A stretch of 64,000 nucleotides of DNA from IMG/VR virus record IMGVR_UViG_3300020579_000006, positions 1 through 64,000 of that record; one strand, written 5' to 3'. A model generated the notes under the pieces. It was not told the DNA's origin. It did not search any database and was given only the letters and a program-made list of their open reading frames with translations. The stretch is from a virus. Shown here in pieces: positions 56,190-64,000 of the stretch. Position numbers and translations under genes: made by a program. The first letter of the stretch is position 1, and every line of letters starts with the position of its first letter.

Positions 56190-56888
56190 GTGTCAAATTC
56201 TGATACCATCTTTGCATTACAGGGACTAGGCGTTGCTACTCCCCCTCGAAATCAGCTAGCTACCCTGACTGCTTTAGGTACTGGCGAAACTCTACTTACT
56301 ATGGGTTCTGATGCCGGTACTAACGTAACCGCGTTTCTTCCGTTTCCCGGACAGTCGGATATAGTGGGGTCTTCTAGTCCCGCAGACGTTAATGCTAACG
56401 CCGCGATTCTTCTAGATAATACGGGCGGAAAAACATCGTCTAATCGTGGAGCTAGTCGTCCATATTTTAATACACTAAGTTTTGACGGTCGAGCCTTTCG
56501 AGTACGAGTGCAGGGTCGTTTTGTTTCCAGTGCGGCTGCTAATACCTTAACTCTAAAGTTTTATCAAAACACTAAAGCTGCTGGTCCGGTCACTGCTGGC
56601 GCAGGTTTATTTGCTACAGTAGCTATCGGCGCTGCCGCTTTAGGTTCTGTCAGTGGAAACTTCATCGCAGAAGCCGCTGGTGAATGGGATTCCGTTAGCG
56701 CCAAGATGCAGGGAGCAGAAGCTTGGGGAGCTGCCGCCGGATTCTACGCTGCTAGGGCTGTAGGTCAGTCCACACCTTTTGCGGTGGCTGCCCCTCTTAG
56801 TAACTCCCTTATGTTCATTTCTGCTACCTTCGGCGCGGGCGCTGCTAACGCAATCACACCCGTCGAGATAAGTTTTGAGGATATTTAA
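56190..56888 (+). CDS. Beta-rich virion protein
   Basis: 232 residues from a GTG (AAGGA upstream). Uncharged, Ala/Gly/Thr-rich with strands (AFRVRVQGRFVSSAAANTLT and MFISATFGAGAANAITPVEI). Resembles the 29580 and 61583 proteins in its C-terminal strands. Probably a decoration or fibre-type jelly-roll. Confidence 0.5.
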   Translation: MSNSDTIFALQGLGVATPPRNQLATLTALGTGETLLTMGSDAGTNVTAFLPFPGQSDIVGSSSPADVNANAAILLDNTGGKTSSNRGASRPYFNTLSFDGRAFRVRVQGRFVSSAAANTLTLKFYQNTKAAGPVTAGAGLFATVAIGAAALGSVSGNFIAEAAGEWDSVSAKMQGAEAWGAAAGFYAARAVGQSTPFAVAAPLSNSLMFISATFGAGAANAITPVEISFEDI

Positions 56889-56918
56889 AATCACAAATTT
56901 TGCGCGAAAGGCAAAACG

Positions 56919-57596
56919 ATGCATGAAGTATTACCCGTTCCAACAGAAGTGTTGGACCAACGCAACACCCGTCTTCATTGGAAGGAATGTTGCAGTTGTT
57001 TTAATGTAAAACCATTCGGCCAGTTTAGAACTGATTCCAGCTTCCGTGAGGGAGTAAGGGACCAGTGCTACGAATGCGAGTCTACCCCTCGATTATCCAC
57101 AATTGAACACACTCACAGGCTTCGGGAGAACACGTACTCTTCTGAAGCCGTGCGTGCTCAAAGATGGGGTAAGGACCAACTCGACTGTATAGACGAAGAA
57201 GCCCGTCAAGGTAGATATAGGTATTCGTCTGAAATATACGGGTTTTTGAAAGATGAAATTCCTAGTCTATACTTTACAGATGGCAATTTTATCGGCGATG
57301 TGTCCATTTACCGGACATATGGCTGCCCGCAACCGCAACTAGAAGGTAGAACATTCCAGTACCTTTTTTACATGCCTTTAGGCTGGATGCGTGAATACTC
57401 TATTTACGAGTTTGACCATAGGGATGTACCGGTCAGGGAAAAAGAGCGAGGTTGGAGAACCGTTTTATTGCGGTTTATAAAAACCCGATTACTGAGTGAA
57501 TCACGAGTTAATAATACTTTTGGAGAACCTTACGGACCCGGTTCTATACACTACCAGAGACAACTTTGGCGGTGGAGAAACAATAAGTCCGATTAA
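56919..57596 (+). CDS. Protein with N-terminal zinc-finger pattern
   Basis: 225 residues. CCSCFNVKPFGQFRTDSSFR (~24-43) and DQCYEC (~48-53) form a CxxC...CxxC knuckle of the type found at the start of phage HNH proteins, but no HNH core follows. The remainder is Arg/Tyr/Phe-rich. Virion or accessory; unknown. Confidence 0.5.
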   Translation: MHEVLPVPTEVLDQRNTRLHWKECCSCFNVKPFGQFRTDSSFREGVRDQCYECESTPRLSTIEHTHRLRENTYSSEAVRAQRWGKDQLDCIDEEARQGRYRYSSEIYGFLKDEIPSLYFTDGNFIGDVSIYRTYGCPQPQLEGRTFQYLFYMPLGWMREYSIYEFDHRDVPVREKERGWRTVLLRFIKTRLLSESRVNNTFGEPYGPGSIHYQRQLWRWRNNKSD

Positions 57597-57633
57597 ATCC
57601 CGCGCCATTCGGATTAATGGCAGGAGAATGAAC

Positions 57634-58164
57634 ATGTTTGAAAATGAAGAATCAGAAGTAAAGGGAGTACTAGGCGGAAAACCCGCGCCTAAGAACTCCA
57701 AAGTAGAAATGTCTTTAGGCGAACTCGAAGGTCTGATTAGTAAGATTACCGAACAGTCGGATAAGAAACTGGAAGTTTTCGCCAAGATGCTTTCAGAAGC
57801 TTTACTTGAGTCGCGGAAACCTTACGTTTCTGAAGCTCAGAAGCAAAACGAATCGAGCATGCGCGAGTCCATGAAGACTCAGCGTGAACGGATTATGGCG
57901 GATATTCGCGCCAGCCAGGACGTTTGCCCGCATCTTCAAGGTTCTAATGCTCTTAGTGAGATGTCTGGTCAGTTAACTTCGATTATTCATCACAGGTTGG
58001 ATACCGGTCAAGTTATAGGTATTTGTACTAACTGCCAGCGTTTGTTTAGACCCGGCGACCCGGATTATCTACAGCAGATGAAGCGTAAGAGTGGAAACAA
58101 GATTTCCTCTGCTGGAGTCCGGTTTTTCCTTGACCCCCGAGCAGTAGCCGCAGCGGGTATCTAA
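57634..58164 (+). CDS. Helical protein with C-terminal zinc site
   Basis: 176 residues from ATG 57634 (AGGAG seven bases upstream). Long helix (~25-85, SLGELEGLISKITEQSDKKL), then CPHLQGSNALSEMSGQ and GICTNCQRLFRPGDPDYLQQ, giving C...H...CxxC. Maybe a head-tail or scaffold-interacting protein; unknown. Confidence 0.55.
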   Translation: MFENEESEVKGVLGGKPAPKNSKVEMSLGELEGLISKITEQSDKKLEVFAKMLSEALLESRKPYVSEAQKQNESSMRESMKTQRERIMADIRASQDVCPHLQGSNALSEMSGQLTSIIHHRLDTGQVIGICTNCQRLFRPGDPDYLQQMKRKSGNKISSAGVRFFLDPRAVAAAGI

Positions 58165-58165
58165 A

Positions 58166-58180
58166 GTCCGGAAACTGAAC
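58166..58180 (+). promoter_or_regulatory. 15-bp word one base before a GIY-YIG ATG
   Basis: GTCCGGAAACTGAAC-A-ATG. No other ribosome-binding site precedes the ATG, so the internal GGAAA may serve. Confidence 0.65.
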
Positions 58181-58181
58181 A

Positions 58182-58913
58182 ATGTTTAAAATATATCTGG
58201 TTCATAATCTGGTTAACGGTAAAGTTTATATAGGTAAGACTTCTCTAACTATTGCCGAACGTTGGGCAGAACATTTAAAAAGAGTGAAGAATGGTTCGAG
58301 TTTTTACTTCCACAACGCTATCCGAAAACATGGGCCAGATATGTTTAAACTTAGAGAAATCGACCTGTTAGAAACCGAAGATTCAGCTAACAAGCGCGAA
58401 ATTTACTGGATAACGGAGATTTTTAAATCCCATTGTCCGGAAAATGGATACAATCTTACTCTCGGTGGAGATGGAGTTAGCCCCAACGAAAACACCAAAA
58501 ACAAAATTCGTAACTCCAAAAAAGGTCATAAATCTTATAACTACATTCACAACATGACCGAAGAAACTCTTAGAGAGTTATTTGATAAACAAAACTTAAA
58601 TATCACTCAGATATCCGAAATATTTGGTTGCGCGATTTCCACTGTTTGGTCTAGATTAAAACTTTTGGGTTTAGATACACATAAAAACACTTATACTAGA
58701 AAAAGAACGTTTCCCGGAAGAGTGCTGTCTGAAGAACATAAAACAAAATTGAGTGCGGCTTTTAAAGGCGAAAAACACCCTTTTTTTGGTAAACATCATT
58801 CTGAAGAAGCTAAACAAAAAATGCGAGTCGCTAAACTAGGAAAACATCTATCGGAAGAACATAAAAAACATATAGGTGAATCTCTATTACAGAGAGCAAA
58901 TGCCGTCAACTAA
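58182..58913 (+). CDS. GIY-YIG homing endonuclease with NUMOD repeats and HTH
   Basis: 243 residues. MFKIYLVHNLVNGKVYIGKT (GIY and YIG), R in AERWAEH, E in REIYWITEI. The middle has an HTH (NITQISEIFGCAISTVWSRL) and the end NUMOD3 repeats (SEEHKTKLSAAFKGEKHPFF). It overlaps the start of the next virion gene by 14 nt. Confidence 0.88.
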   Translation: MFKIYLVHNLVNGKVYIGKTSLTIAERWAEHLKRVKNGSSFYFHNAIRKHGPDMFKLREIDLLETEDSANKREIYWITEIFKSHCPENGYNLTLGGDGVSPNENTKNKIRNSKKGHKSYNYIHNMTEETLRELFDKQNLNITQISEIFGCAISTVWSRLKLLGLDTHKNTYTRKRTFPGRVLSEEHKTKLSAAFKGEKHPFFGKHHSEEAKQKMRVAKLGKHLSEEHKKHIGESLLQRANAVN

Positions 58914-59625
58914 TACTTTACTAAGAGCTGTGAATTTAAGTTCGGCATTTTGCAACTTGAGACCGCTAACCGGAATAGGCGGGTTCATTGACGAACCGGC
59001 GTTCTCTATAGGAGATTGGTGTCGCCAATTTATTTTAGGCCCGCCGTTCTCTTGGAGATGGAATCGTACTTTTGTTCAGTTTGCTCTATCTCCTGGGGTA
59101 CAAGACTATCCGCAGAATCTCCCACTATTTGGCTGGATGGAAAAAACCACTATTTTTGATAGCACAGTGAATCCGAGTGTTACTAAAGAATTAAACGTAA
59201 AGCTGAATTTAGGAGAAAGTTCCGTCATTGAATCTCCGGTAGAAGTTTCTCCTCGACTAGATGATGATAATGGAAATATAACGTTCCGTTTCATGCCGGT
59301 ACCCGATAAAGCGTACACAGCGGTAGTTACCTATCAGATGGCCGCTCCTATATTTAAAAGTATTAACGATACTTGGGCACCTATTCCGGACTATCTTTCG
59401 TATCTTACTAACCAAGGATTCCTAGCTAAATCTTACGAGTTCATTAATGATGAACGTTGGGGTCCAGCTATGCAGTTATTTGTCCGTCAAGTCATAGCGG
59501 CTAATCAAGGTCTTTCAGATTCTGAGGTTAATATCTTTCTAGGCGAGAGACTCGATAGCGCTCGCCAACAGCAAAACGTACTTGGTAATAATCAATCTGC
59601 CCGACAGGGTAGAGGAGCCTTCTAA
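58900..59625 (+). CDS. Tail or neck structural protein
   Basis: 241 residues from ATG 58900. Aromatic and proline-rich (GPPFSWRWNRTFVQFALSPG), then strands and a helical C-terminus (AMQLFVRQVIAANQGLSDSE) typical of head-to-tail joining or tail tube proteins of this phage type. It and the next protein share the FxWxxNR pattern, so both may belong to the same family. The stop TAA overlaps the next start as TAATC. Confidence 0.6.
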   Translation: MPSTNTLLRAVNLSSAFCNLRPLTGIGGFIDEPAFSIGDWCRQFILGPPFSWRWNRTFVQFALSPGVQDYPQNLPLFGWMEKTTIFDSTVNPSVTKELNVKLNLGESSVIESPVEVSPRLDDDNGNITFRFMPVPDKAYTAVVTYQMAAPIFKSINDTWAPIPDYLSYLTNQGFLAKSYEFINDERWGPAMQLFVRQVIAANQGLSDSEVNIFLGERLDSARQQQNVLGNNQSARQGRGAF

Positions 59626-60905
59626 TCGCTACTACTATAAATCTTCAGCAAATAATTACAAGTGCTCGCGCTTATCCTGAATTAACAGTAGTATTGGGTA
59701 CAAGCGGTTGGGAACGGGAACCCGCATTAACTATCGCTAATGATGTAATGCAGCGGTTTCTAAGCAATCAACTCGACTGGAAATTTAACCGGTCGAACGT
59801 ACCGCCTTTTCTGACCGTAGCTCTCCAACAAGATTACGTAATGAATGTAGTAGACCTTTCGTGGTTAGAACAAATGTGGCGGGTTGATATTAATAATAAT
59901 CAAAACCCACAAGGTCCTAAACCGATTTTTGCTATGGAAGCGGTCAGAGATTTACAGCAGACGGCTTATCAGGCTACTCCTTTTAATTGTTCGTGGGTAC
60001 CTAATTACTTGGCCGTCATGGGTGTATGGCAAGCTAATACACTTTATCAATCCGGATATGGACAGGCGCAAACCCCTGCTTCGCCACTTCAGCAGTTTAG
60101 AGATGTTAACGGAAACATACTTTTTATAGACAGCGGTTCACTCGGCTTAAATATTAGCAGTCCCGGCGTATCCGGTAGCGGAGGTTCTGTACCTCTACCC
60201 CCTGGAAACCCGTATGGTATTAGTGGGTCTATCCAACCATCTCTCCCGCCTAATTCGTGGGCAGCTATAAGTTCCGTGTCTATTTCCGGTAACATAGCTA
60301 CATACATCGCTAATAACAATTTCATAGCCGGACAAAGCGTTACAGTTAATGGTATTCGTGGAAACGGTTCGGTTTTTAATGTTATTAACCAACCTATTAC
60401 TAGTGCTACTCCTACTCAATTTCAAGTAGCTATCAATAATGGCAACATGACATTACCCTCTGTTTCTGAAACCGCTAGTGCAGGTCTAAACGTAATCGAC
60501 GGCACTGTTCGTTGGACTGTTGCTAACCCTAATGGAGTAGCAATGCGAGTAGCACCTTTACCAGCGTTTTCCGGCATTACTTGGCTGTTATTTCCAGTTT
60601 ATCAGCGCAAACCGCCCATACTTACTTCTCTACAACAACTGATATCCCCTATTCCGGATGAATATGGATATCTTTTTCGTCAGGGGTTTATCGCACTTTG
60701 TAAAGAGAACGCAGGGTCTAAAGACTCGCGAGATGCTTATTTAAAATGGGAAGAAATGATTATGAACGCTCTGCGGTCAGGAGACCGGGAACGCGAGCAA
60801 GCGAGTTTCTATCCGACCGAAGGTTTAGTTAGTGGTAGTAGTGGTGGTTATTACCAAGGCATACCCATCGGGCCGGGTTTCCCATATAGTCCTTATCCTT
60901 TCTAA
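59625..60905 (+). CDS. Tail structural protein with apparent AUC start
   Basis: 426 residues if started at ATC 59625: _ATTINLQQIITSARAYPEL then EREPALTIANDVMQRFLSNQ, which reads like the natural N-terminus of this family. GGAG lies seven bases before the ATC, ideal spacing, and the stop-start arrangement TAATC parallels TAATG elsewhere in this phage. The first canonical start, TTG 59694, has no ribosome-binding site and removes this helix. Structural role is inferred from neighbours and from QQDYVMNVVDLSWLEQMWRV strands. Confidence 0.65.
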   Translation: MATTINLQQIITSARAYPELTVVLGTSGWEREPALTIANDVMQRFLSNQLDWKFNRSNVPPFLTVALQQDYVMNVVDLSWLEQMWRVDINNNQNPQGPKPIFAMEAVRDLQQTAYQATPFNCSWVPNYLAVMGVWQANTLYQSGYGQAQTPASPLQQFRDVNGNILFIDSGSLGLNISSPGVSGSGGSVPLPPGNPYGISGSIQPSLPPNSWAAISSVSISGNIATYIANNNFIAGQSVTVNGIRGNGSVFNVINQPITSATPTQFQVAINNGNMTLPSVSETASAGLNVIDGTVRWTVANPNGVAMRVAPLPAFSGITWLLFPVYQRKPPILTSLQQLISPIPDEYGYLFRQGFIALCKENAGSKDSRDAYLKWEEMIMNALRSGDREREQASFYPTEGLVSGSSGGYYQGIPIGPGFPYSPYPF

Positions 60906-60936
60906 CCCTTTTATTTTCAGTAACTTACAGACAAAA

Positions 60937-61590
60937 ATGAACCGTATAGAAAAAGAAAAACAAATAATCTCAAATCTGAAGTTTTGTATTAGTTGTGAAA
61001 TTTCTAAACCCATCAATATGTTTAGTATTAATAATACTACTTGGGATAGCGTTCTCTATCAATGTAAACAATGCCGAAGAGAATATGAACGGTCAAAATG
61101 GGTGATGAGCGATAAAACTAAAAAGTTTAGACTAAACCAAGAAATGCAAGTTATGCTGGGAATGAAAACTTGTACTTGTTGCGGACAACCAAAACCTTTG
61201 AATATGTTTCATAATAACAGGGATAAATGGGATGGATTAGTAGATGCTTGTAAACCCTGTAACAGATTAAAAGTTAACAAGTGGCGCAAGGATTTTCCTG
61301 AAAAAGCTAAAAACGCAGATATCAAAAAGAACTACGGTATTACACTATCTGACAAACTTAACATGCTCGAATCTCAAGGTCGAGTTTGTGCCGCCTGTGG
61401 CACCGACCAACCCGGTGGTAAATACAACGAGTGGCATATAGACCATAATCACGCTACAGGAAAAGTAAGAGAACTTCTTTGCGCCGACTGCAATATGGCT
61501 CTCGGGGTTGTAAGAGAAAGCATCCCTCGTTTAGAAGGACTTGTCCGGTATATGAACAAACACACTCAAGCGGCGGTGGTTTATTCCTAA
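60937..61590 (+). CDS. Endonuclease VII-like HNH protein
   Basis: 217 residues from ATG 60937. Two CxxC...CxxC finger repeats of the type FCISCEISKPINMFSINNTT (~16-35) and TCTCCGQPKPLNMFHNNRDK (~69-88). The catalytic core WHIDHNHATGKVRELLCADC (~172-191) matches T4 endonuclease VII-type HNH with DHxH...C. Probably a free-standing homing endonuclease. A 9-bp direct repeat, ATTTTCAGT, flanks it (60913 and 61605). Confidence 0.85.
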   Translation: MNRIEKEKQIISNLKFCISCEISKPINMFSINNTTWDSVLYQCKQCRREYERSKWVMSDKTKKFRLNQEMQVMLGMKTCTCCGQPKPLNMFHNNRDKWDGLVDACKPCNRLKVNKWRKDFPEKAKNADIKKNYGITLSDKLNMLESQGRVCAACGTDQPGGKYNEWHIDHNHATGKVRELLCADCNMALGVVRESIPRLEGLVRYMNKHTQAAVVYS

Positions 61591-62665
61591 GACCATAAGC
61601 GGAAATTTTCAGTTCCCAGACGGCACTCCAGCCGCCAATGCTATCTTGTATCTAAAATTATCTCAAGATGCTATAGCTACGGGTATTAGTCAAATAGCCC
61701 CTCGGGTTTTAGCGATTGGTCTAAATTCTCTTGGACAAATTCCTGCTGGTACTACTATCTATGCTAATGACGAATTGACGCCTAGTGGTACGGTTTACAT
61801 AGCGTCAGTCATAGCTCCGGGTGGAGGTTTAGTCTATGGACCCGAACTTCTTGCTCTTATTGGCACATCTCCCATTAATTTGAACAGTTTAATCCCAACC
61901 AATGTTGGAGGAATAGTGATTAGTTTTCCAAGTCCGGTTTTACAGAATCCATCGGCTCCGCAGACAATTACTGGTCAGTCTCTGACCTTAACTAACACTG
62001 CACCACTTTTTGTAAACAGTGCTCTTACTTTCGCCAATCTTATTTCTAATTCTCCGAGTCCTGCTCAGTCTGGAAATATTCGCCTAGCTAGTGCAGACGC
62101 TATTAGCTGGAGAAATATTGGCGGTACCGGAGACTTAAGTCTCAGTAAAAATAATTTAGACCAGTTAGTATGGCCTACTGGATTTATAATCGCTAACACC
62201 ATTATTAATAGCGGCGGCATAATAAGCAATTACGCAGGTGTAAATACTGTAGCAAACGGGGTACCGAGCGAGGTAGCTGCCGTAAATCTGACTGCTCAAA
62301 CTGCCGCTATTGCTACTACTACTTTATTTTTTTTAACCCCTTTATTTGTAGCTTCTGGTCAATACCGACTATCCTGGAACGCCAAGGTAACAACCGCCGC
62401 AGGCACTAGTTCTACTCTCGGCGCGTTAACTATAGTATACACAGACCCCGATGGAGTAGTACAAACCATTACGGCGGCTGCCCTGTCTCACGCAGGAGCA
62501 GTAGAAACAACGGATACCGGTAACTCGACTACTACAGTTTTACTCGGCATTCCTATACTAATGAACTGTAAGGTTAGTACTTCAATAACATATGCTTTCG
62601 CGTACGCTAGTAACGCCGCCGCAGCGATGAACTATAATCTAAATCTTCTCTTAGAGAGAATCTAA
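61583..62665 (+). CDS. Fibre/tail protein with apparent AUU start
   Basis: 360 residues if started at ATT 61583: _PKTISGNFQFPDGTPAANAI then LYLKLSQDA, the expected opening of a beta-sandwich fibre-domain family (GxFxxPDGTPxANAxLYLxLSQDA). No ATG, GTG or TTG exists in frame upstream, and TTG 61646 would cut into the conserved part. The rest is Thr/Asn/Leu-rich beta sequence ending in LNLLLERI. The stop is arranged TAATC with the next gene. Confidence 0.6.
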   Translation: MPKTISGNFQFPDGTPAANAILYLKLSQDAIATGISQIAPRVLAIGLNSLGQIPAGTTIYANDELTPSGTVYIASVIAPGGGLVYGPELLALIGTSPINLNSLIPTNVGGIVISFPSPVLQNPSAPQTITGQSLTLTNTAPLFVNSALTFANLISNSPSPAQSGNIRLASADAISWRNIGGTGDLSLSKNNLDQLVWPTGFIIANTIINSGGIISNYAGVNTVANGVPSEVAAVNLTAQTAAIATTTLFFLTPLFVASGQYRLSWNAKVTTAAGTSSTLGALTIVYTDPDGVVQTITAAALSHAGAVETTDTGNSTTTVLLGIPILMNCKVSTSITYAFAYASNAAAAMNYNLNLLLERI

Positions 62666-64000
62666 TCTCGGACCCTGCCATTTTACAATTAGAAGGGTCA
62701 CAGCCTAAAACGGCTGTGCGTTTCGTACCGCTATCTTTACAGAAGTTTTTTACTGGTTTATGGACCCAACGCTCTCCTTTTAATTCGCCAGACAATCGCT
62801 ATAATACCCGGTTTCTTGGCGGTCGGCCAGAACTTTTGACCGACGGATTGAACGTAGAGATTACTAACTACGGTACTATAATCCGCCGTCCGGGAACTGT
62901 ACAATATTCTACTGCGGTTTTATCGTCTAAAGGTCTTGCTTTTTATTCATTTCACGACTTAACCGGCGCTATCCGAGTTATGGCAGATACAGTTTTAGAT
63001 GTCTCAGTTTTAACTTCTACTAGTGACACGGTTATTTTTACTAAGACGGCTGGTTCAGGTCAAACAGATTTTATAGGAGTTGGCAACACACTTTTTTTTG
63101 GTGATGGTATAGACCTTCAGGCATACCAGCCAAACAATAACCCGGCGGCAACCCGTAACTGGGGAATAGCTATTGGTTCCATGAATGATGCGGTTGGGCC
63201 AACTATTGCTGGTACTGGTACTAACGTCACAAGAACCGGGTTTGCTACTAACTGGACTAATCCAAACAATGTTACTGCTACAGATACTGTAAATTTTGCA
63301 GTAGGAACTGCAAACACTAATTACTTATTTGCTAGTAATTTCGGGTTTTCTATACCTTTTACAAGTGTTATTAATGGTATACAAGTTAGTTTTTCAGGGT
63401 TTAGAGGCTCAACAAACGCAGGTCTTCCTATAGATGTACAGTTAGTAAAAAATGGTAGCCCTGTAGGAACAATAAAAAACACAAGACTTAACCCTACCCA
63501 AAGTACTTACACTTTAGGAGGTACTTCTGATTTATGGGGCACTACTTGGTCTCCTAATGACATCAGTCAGAGTACTTGGGGGGTTTATTTTTTCATTCCC
63601 GGTTCTGCTCTTTTAAGCGCTAACATAAATAATGTTCAGGTAACTATATTCGGCACCGGCGGGCCTACCGTAGTTCTGCAAACAGGAAACGGTACTCTTG
63701 ATACCTTTAACGGCGGTTGGGAATATGTAATAGCCTACGGGAATTCAGTTTCCGGACATATCTCGAATCCAACTTCAGCTTCTGCATCAACAGGTAATTT
63801 TGGTGGTCAGGGCTTTGTAAATACTTCGGGTACAGCGGTTACACTGGTTTCAGGTGCGAATTTTATACAGGGTTCTACTTGGAACGGTCGTACTATAGTT
63901 ATTAACGGTACTAATTTTACCGTTTCTGCTGTTACTGGTCCAACTACTCTAACATTAACCACATCTGCCGGTACTTTGACGGACGTAACTTATTTAGTTG
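62665..64000 (+). CDS. Long tail protein, 3' end outside the window, AUC start
   Basis: 445 codons without stop from ATC 62665 to the window edge. It begins _SDPAILQLEGSQPKTAVRF then TGLWTQRSPFNSPDNRYNTR and PELLTDGLNVEITNYGTIIR, which I recognise as a conserved phage tail-tip or tube-like family opening. TAATC stop-start overlap. No other start with comparable N-terminus is present. The remainder is beta-rich (QTGNGTLDTFNGGWEYVIAY). Confidence 0.65.
   Translation, partial: MSDPAILQLEGSQPKTAVRFVPLSLQKFFTGLWTQRSPFNSPDNRYNTRFLGGRPELLTDGLNVEITNYGTIIRRPGTVQYSTAVLSSKGLAFYSFHDLTGAIRVMADTVLDVSVLTSTSDTVIFTKTAGSGQTDFIGVGNTLFFGDGIDLQAYQPNNNPAATRNWGIAIGSMNDAVGPTIAGTGTNVTRTGFATNWTNPNNVTATDTVNFAVGTANTNYLFASNFGFSIPFTSVINGIQVSFSGFRGSTNAGLPIDVQLVKNGSPVGTIKNTRLNPTQSTYTLGGTSDLWGTTWSPNDISQSTWGVYFFIPGSALLSANINNVQVTIFGTGGPTVVLQTGNGTLDTFNGGWEYVIAYGNSVSGHISNPTSASASTGNFGGQGFVNTSGTAVTLVSGANFIQGSTWNGRTIVINGTNFTVSAVTGPTTLTLTTSAGTLTDVTYLV

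Noticed and set aside
58900-59627. -1 ribosomal frameshift joining 58900-59625 to the next frame
   Set aside because: No slippery heptamer or downstream structure at the TAATC junction; the arrangement matches the ordinary TAATG overlaps seen elsewhere.
60905-61590. Group I intron around the endonuclease VII-like gene
   Set aside because: The preceding gene ends with its own stop and no room remains for an intron core outside the conserved endonuclease domain; no R or S core words were found.

Overview
The window is a 64 kb segment of a tailed double-stranded DNA bacteriophage (Caudoviricetes). No ribosomal RNA or host housekeeping gene was seen. It contains a large terminase subunit, a portal, a scaffold-like protein, an N4-gp56-type major capsid protein, tail and fibre proteins, a family A DNA polymerase, SSB plus an ERF annealing protein, about nine tRNA or tRNA-like genes and six homing-endonuclease-type ORFs. 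Sec signal peptides on several products suggest a bacterial host that exports them; the host cannot be named from the sequence. The window starts inside ssb and ends inside a long tail gene, so it is an internal piece of a larger genome.

Layout: positions 1-27523 are almost all on the minus strand, in tightly packed and often overlapping genes. They cover nucleotide metabolism (MazG-like, dCMP-deaminase-like, phosphoribosyltransferase), recombination and replication (SSB, ERF, polymerase A, tyrosine recombinase), RNA repair (a DRB0094-type RNA ligase and RtcB), an ECF-type sigma factor, a metallophosphoesterase, a SprT-like protein, an RlpA-like protein, a five-fold CxCGH zinc-module/tyrosine-phosphatase fusion and an 810-residue protein with a PEP-utiliser-like swivel motif. 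I found many genes under 60 codons between the larger ones, most of them with an overlap or a Shine-Dalgarno sequence. Positions 27524-28659 hold no convincing gene. They are rich in palindromes and direct repeats, separate the two divergent arms, and are the best place for divergent promoters, operators and perhaps an origin.

Positions 28660-64000 are on the plus strand: small accessory genes, two tRNAs, a run of four consecutive proteins with signal peptides (33180-43202), a holin-like small protein, two more tRNAs, terminase, portal, scaffold, capsid, a histidine phosphatase, tail/neck proteins and fibre or tip proteins. This arm is loaded with mobile genes: four GIY-YIG ORFs, one LAGLIDADG ORF inside a group I intron in the capsid gene, and one endonuclease VII-like HNH ORF.

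Three things stand out. (1) A 15-bp near-palindromic word, GTCCGGAAACTGAAC or its symmetric form GTCCGGTTTCCGGAC, recurs several dozen times. In its commonest form it always points along transcription in both arms, like the dispersed repressor sites (stoperators) of mycobacteriophage L5; an integrase is present, which fits a temperate life. (2) Several genes appear to start at AUC, AUU or AUA. Two show TAATC where sister genes show TAATG stop-start overlaps. (3) The capsid gene has a recognisable group I intron and, 190 bp upstream of it, a second interruption of about 42 nt with two in-frame stops and a hairpin. That second one could be a translational bypass, a degenerate intron or an assembly collapse.
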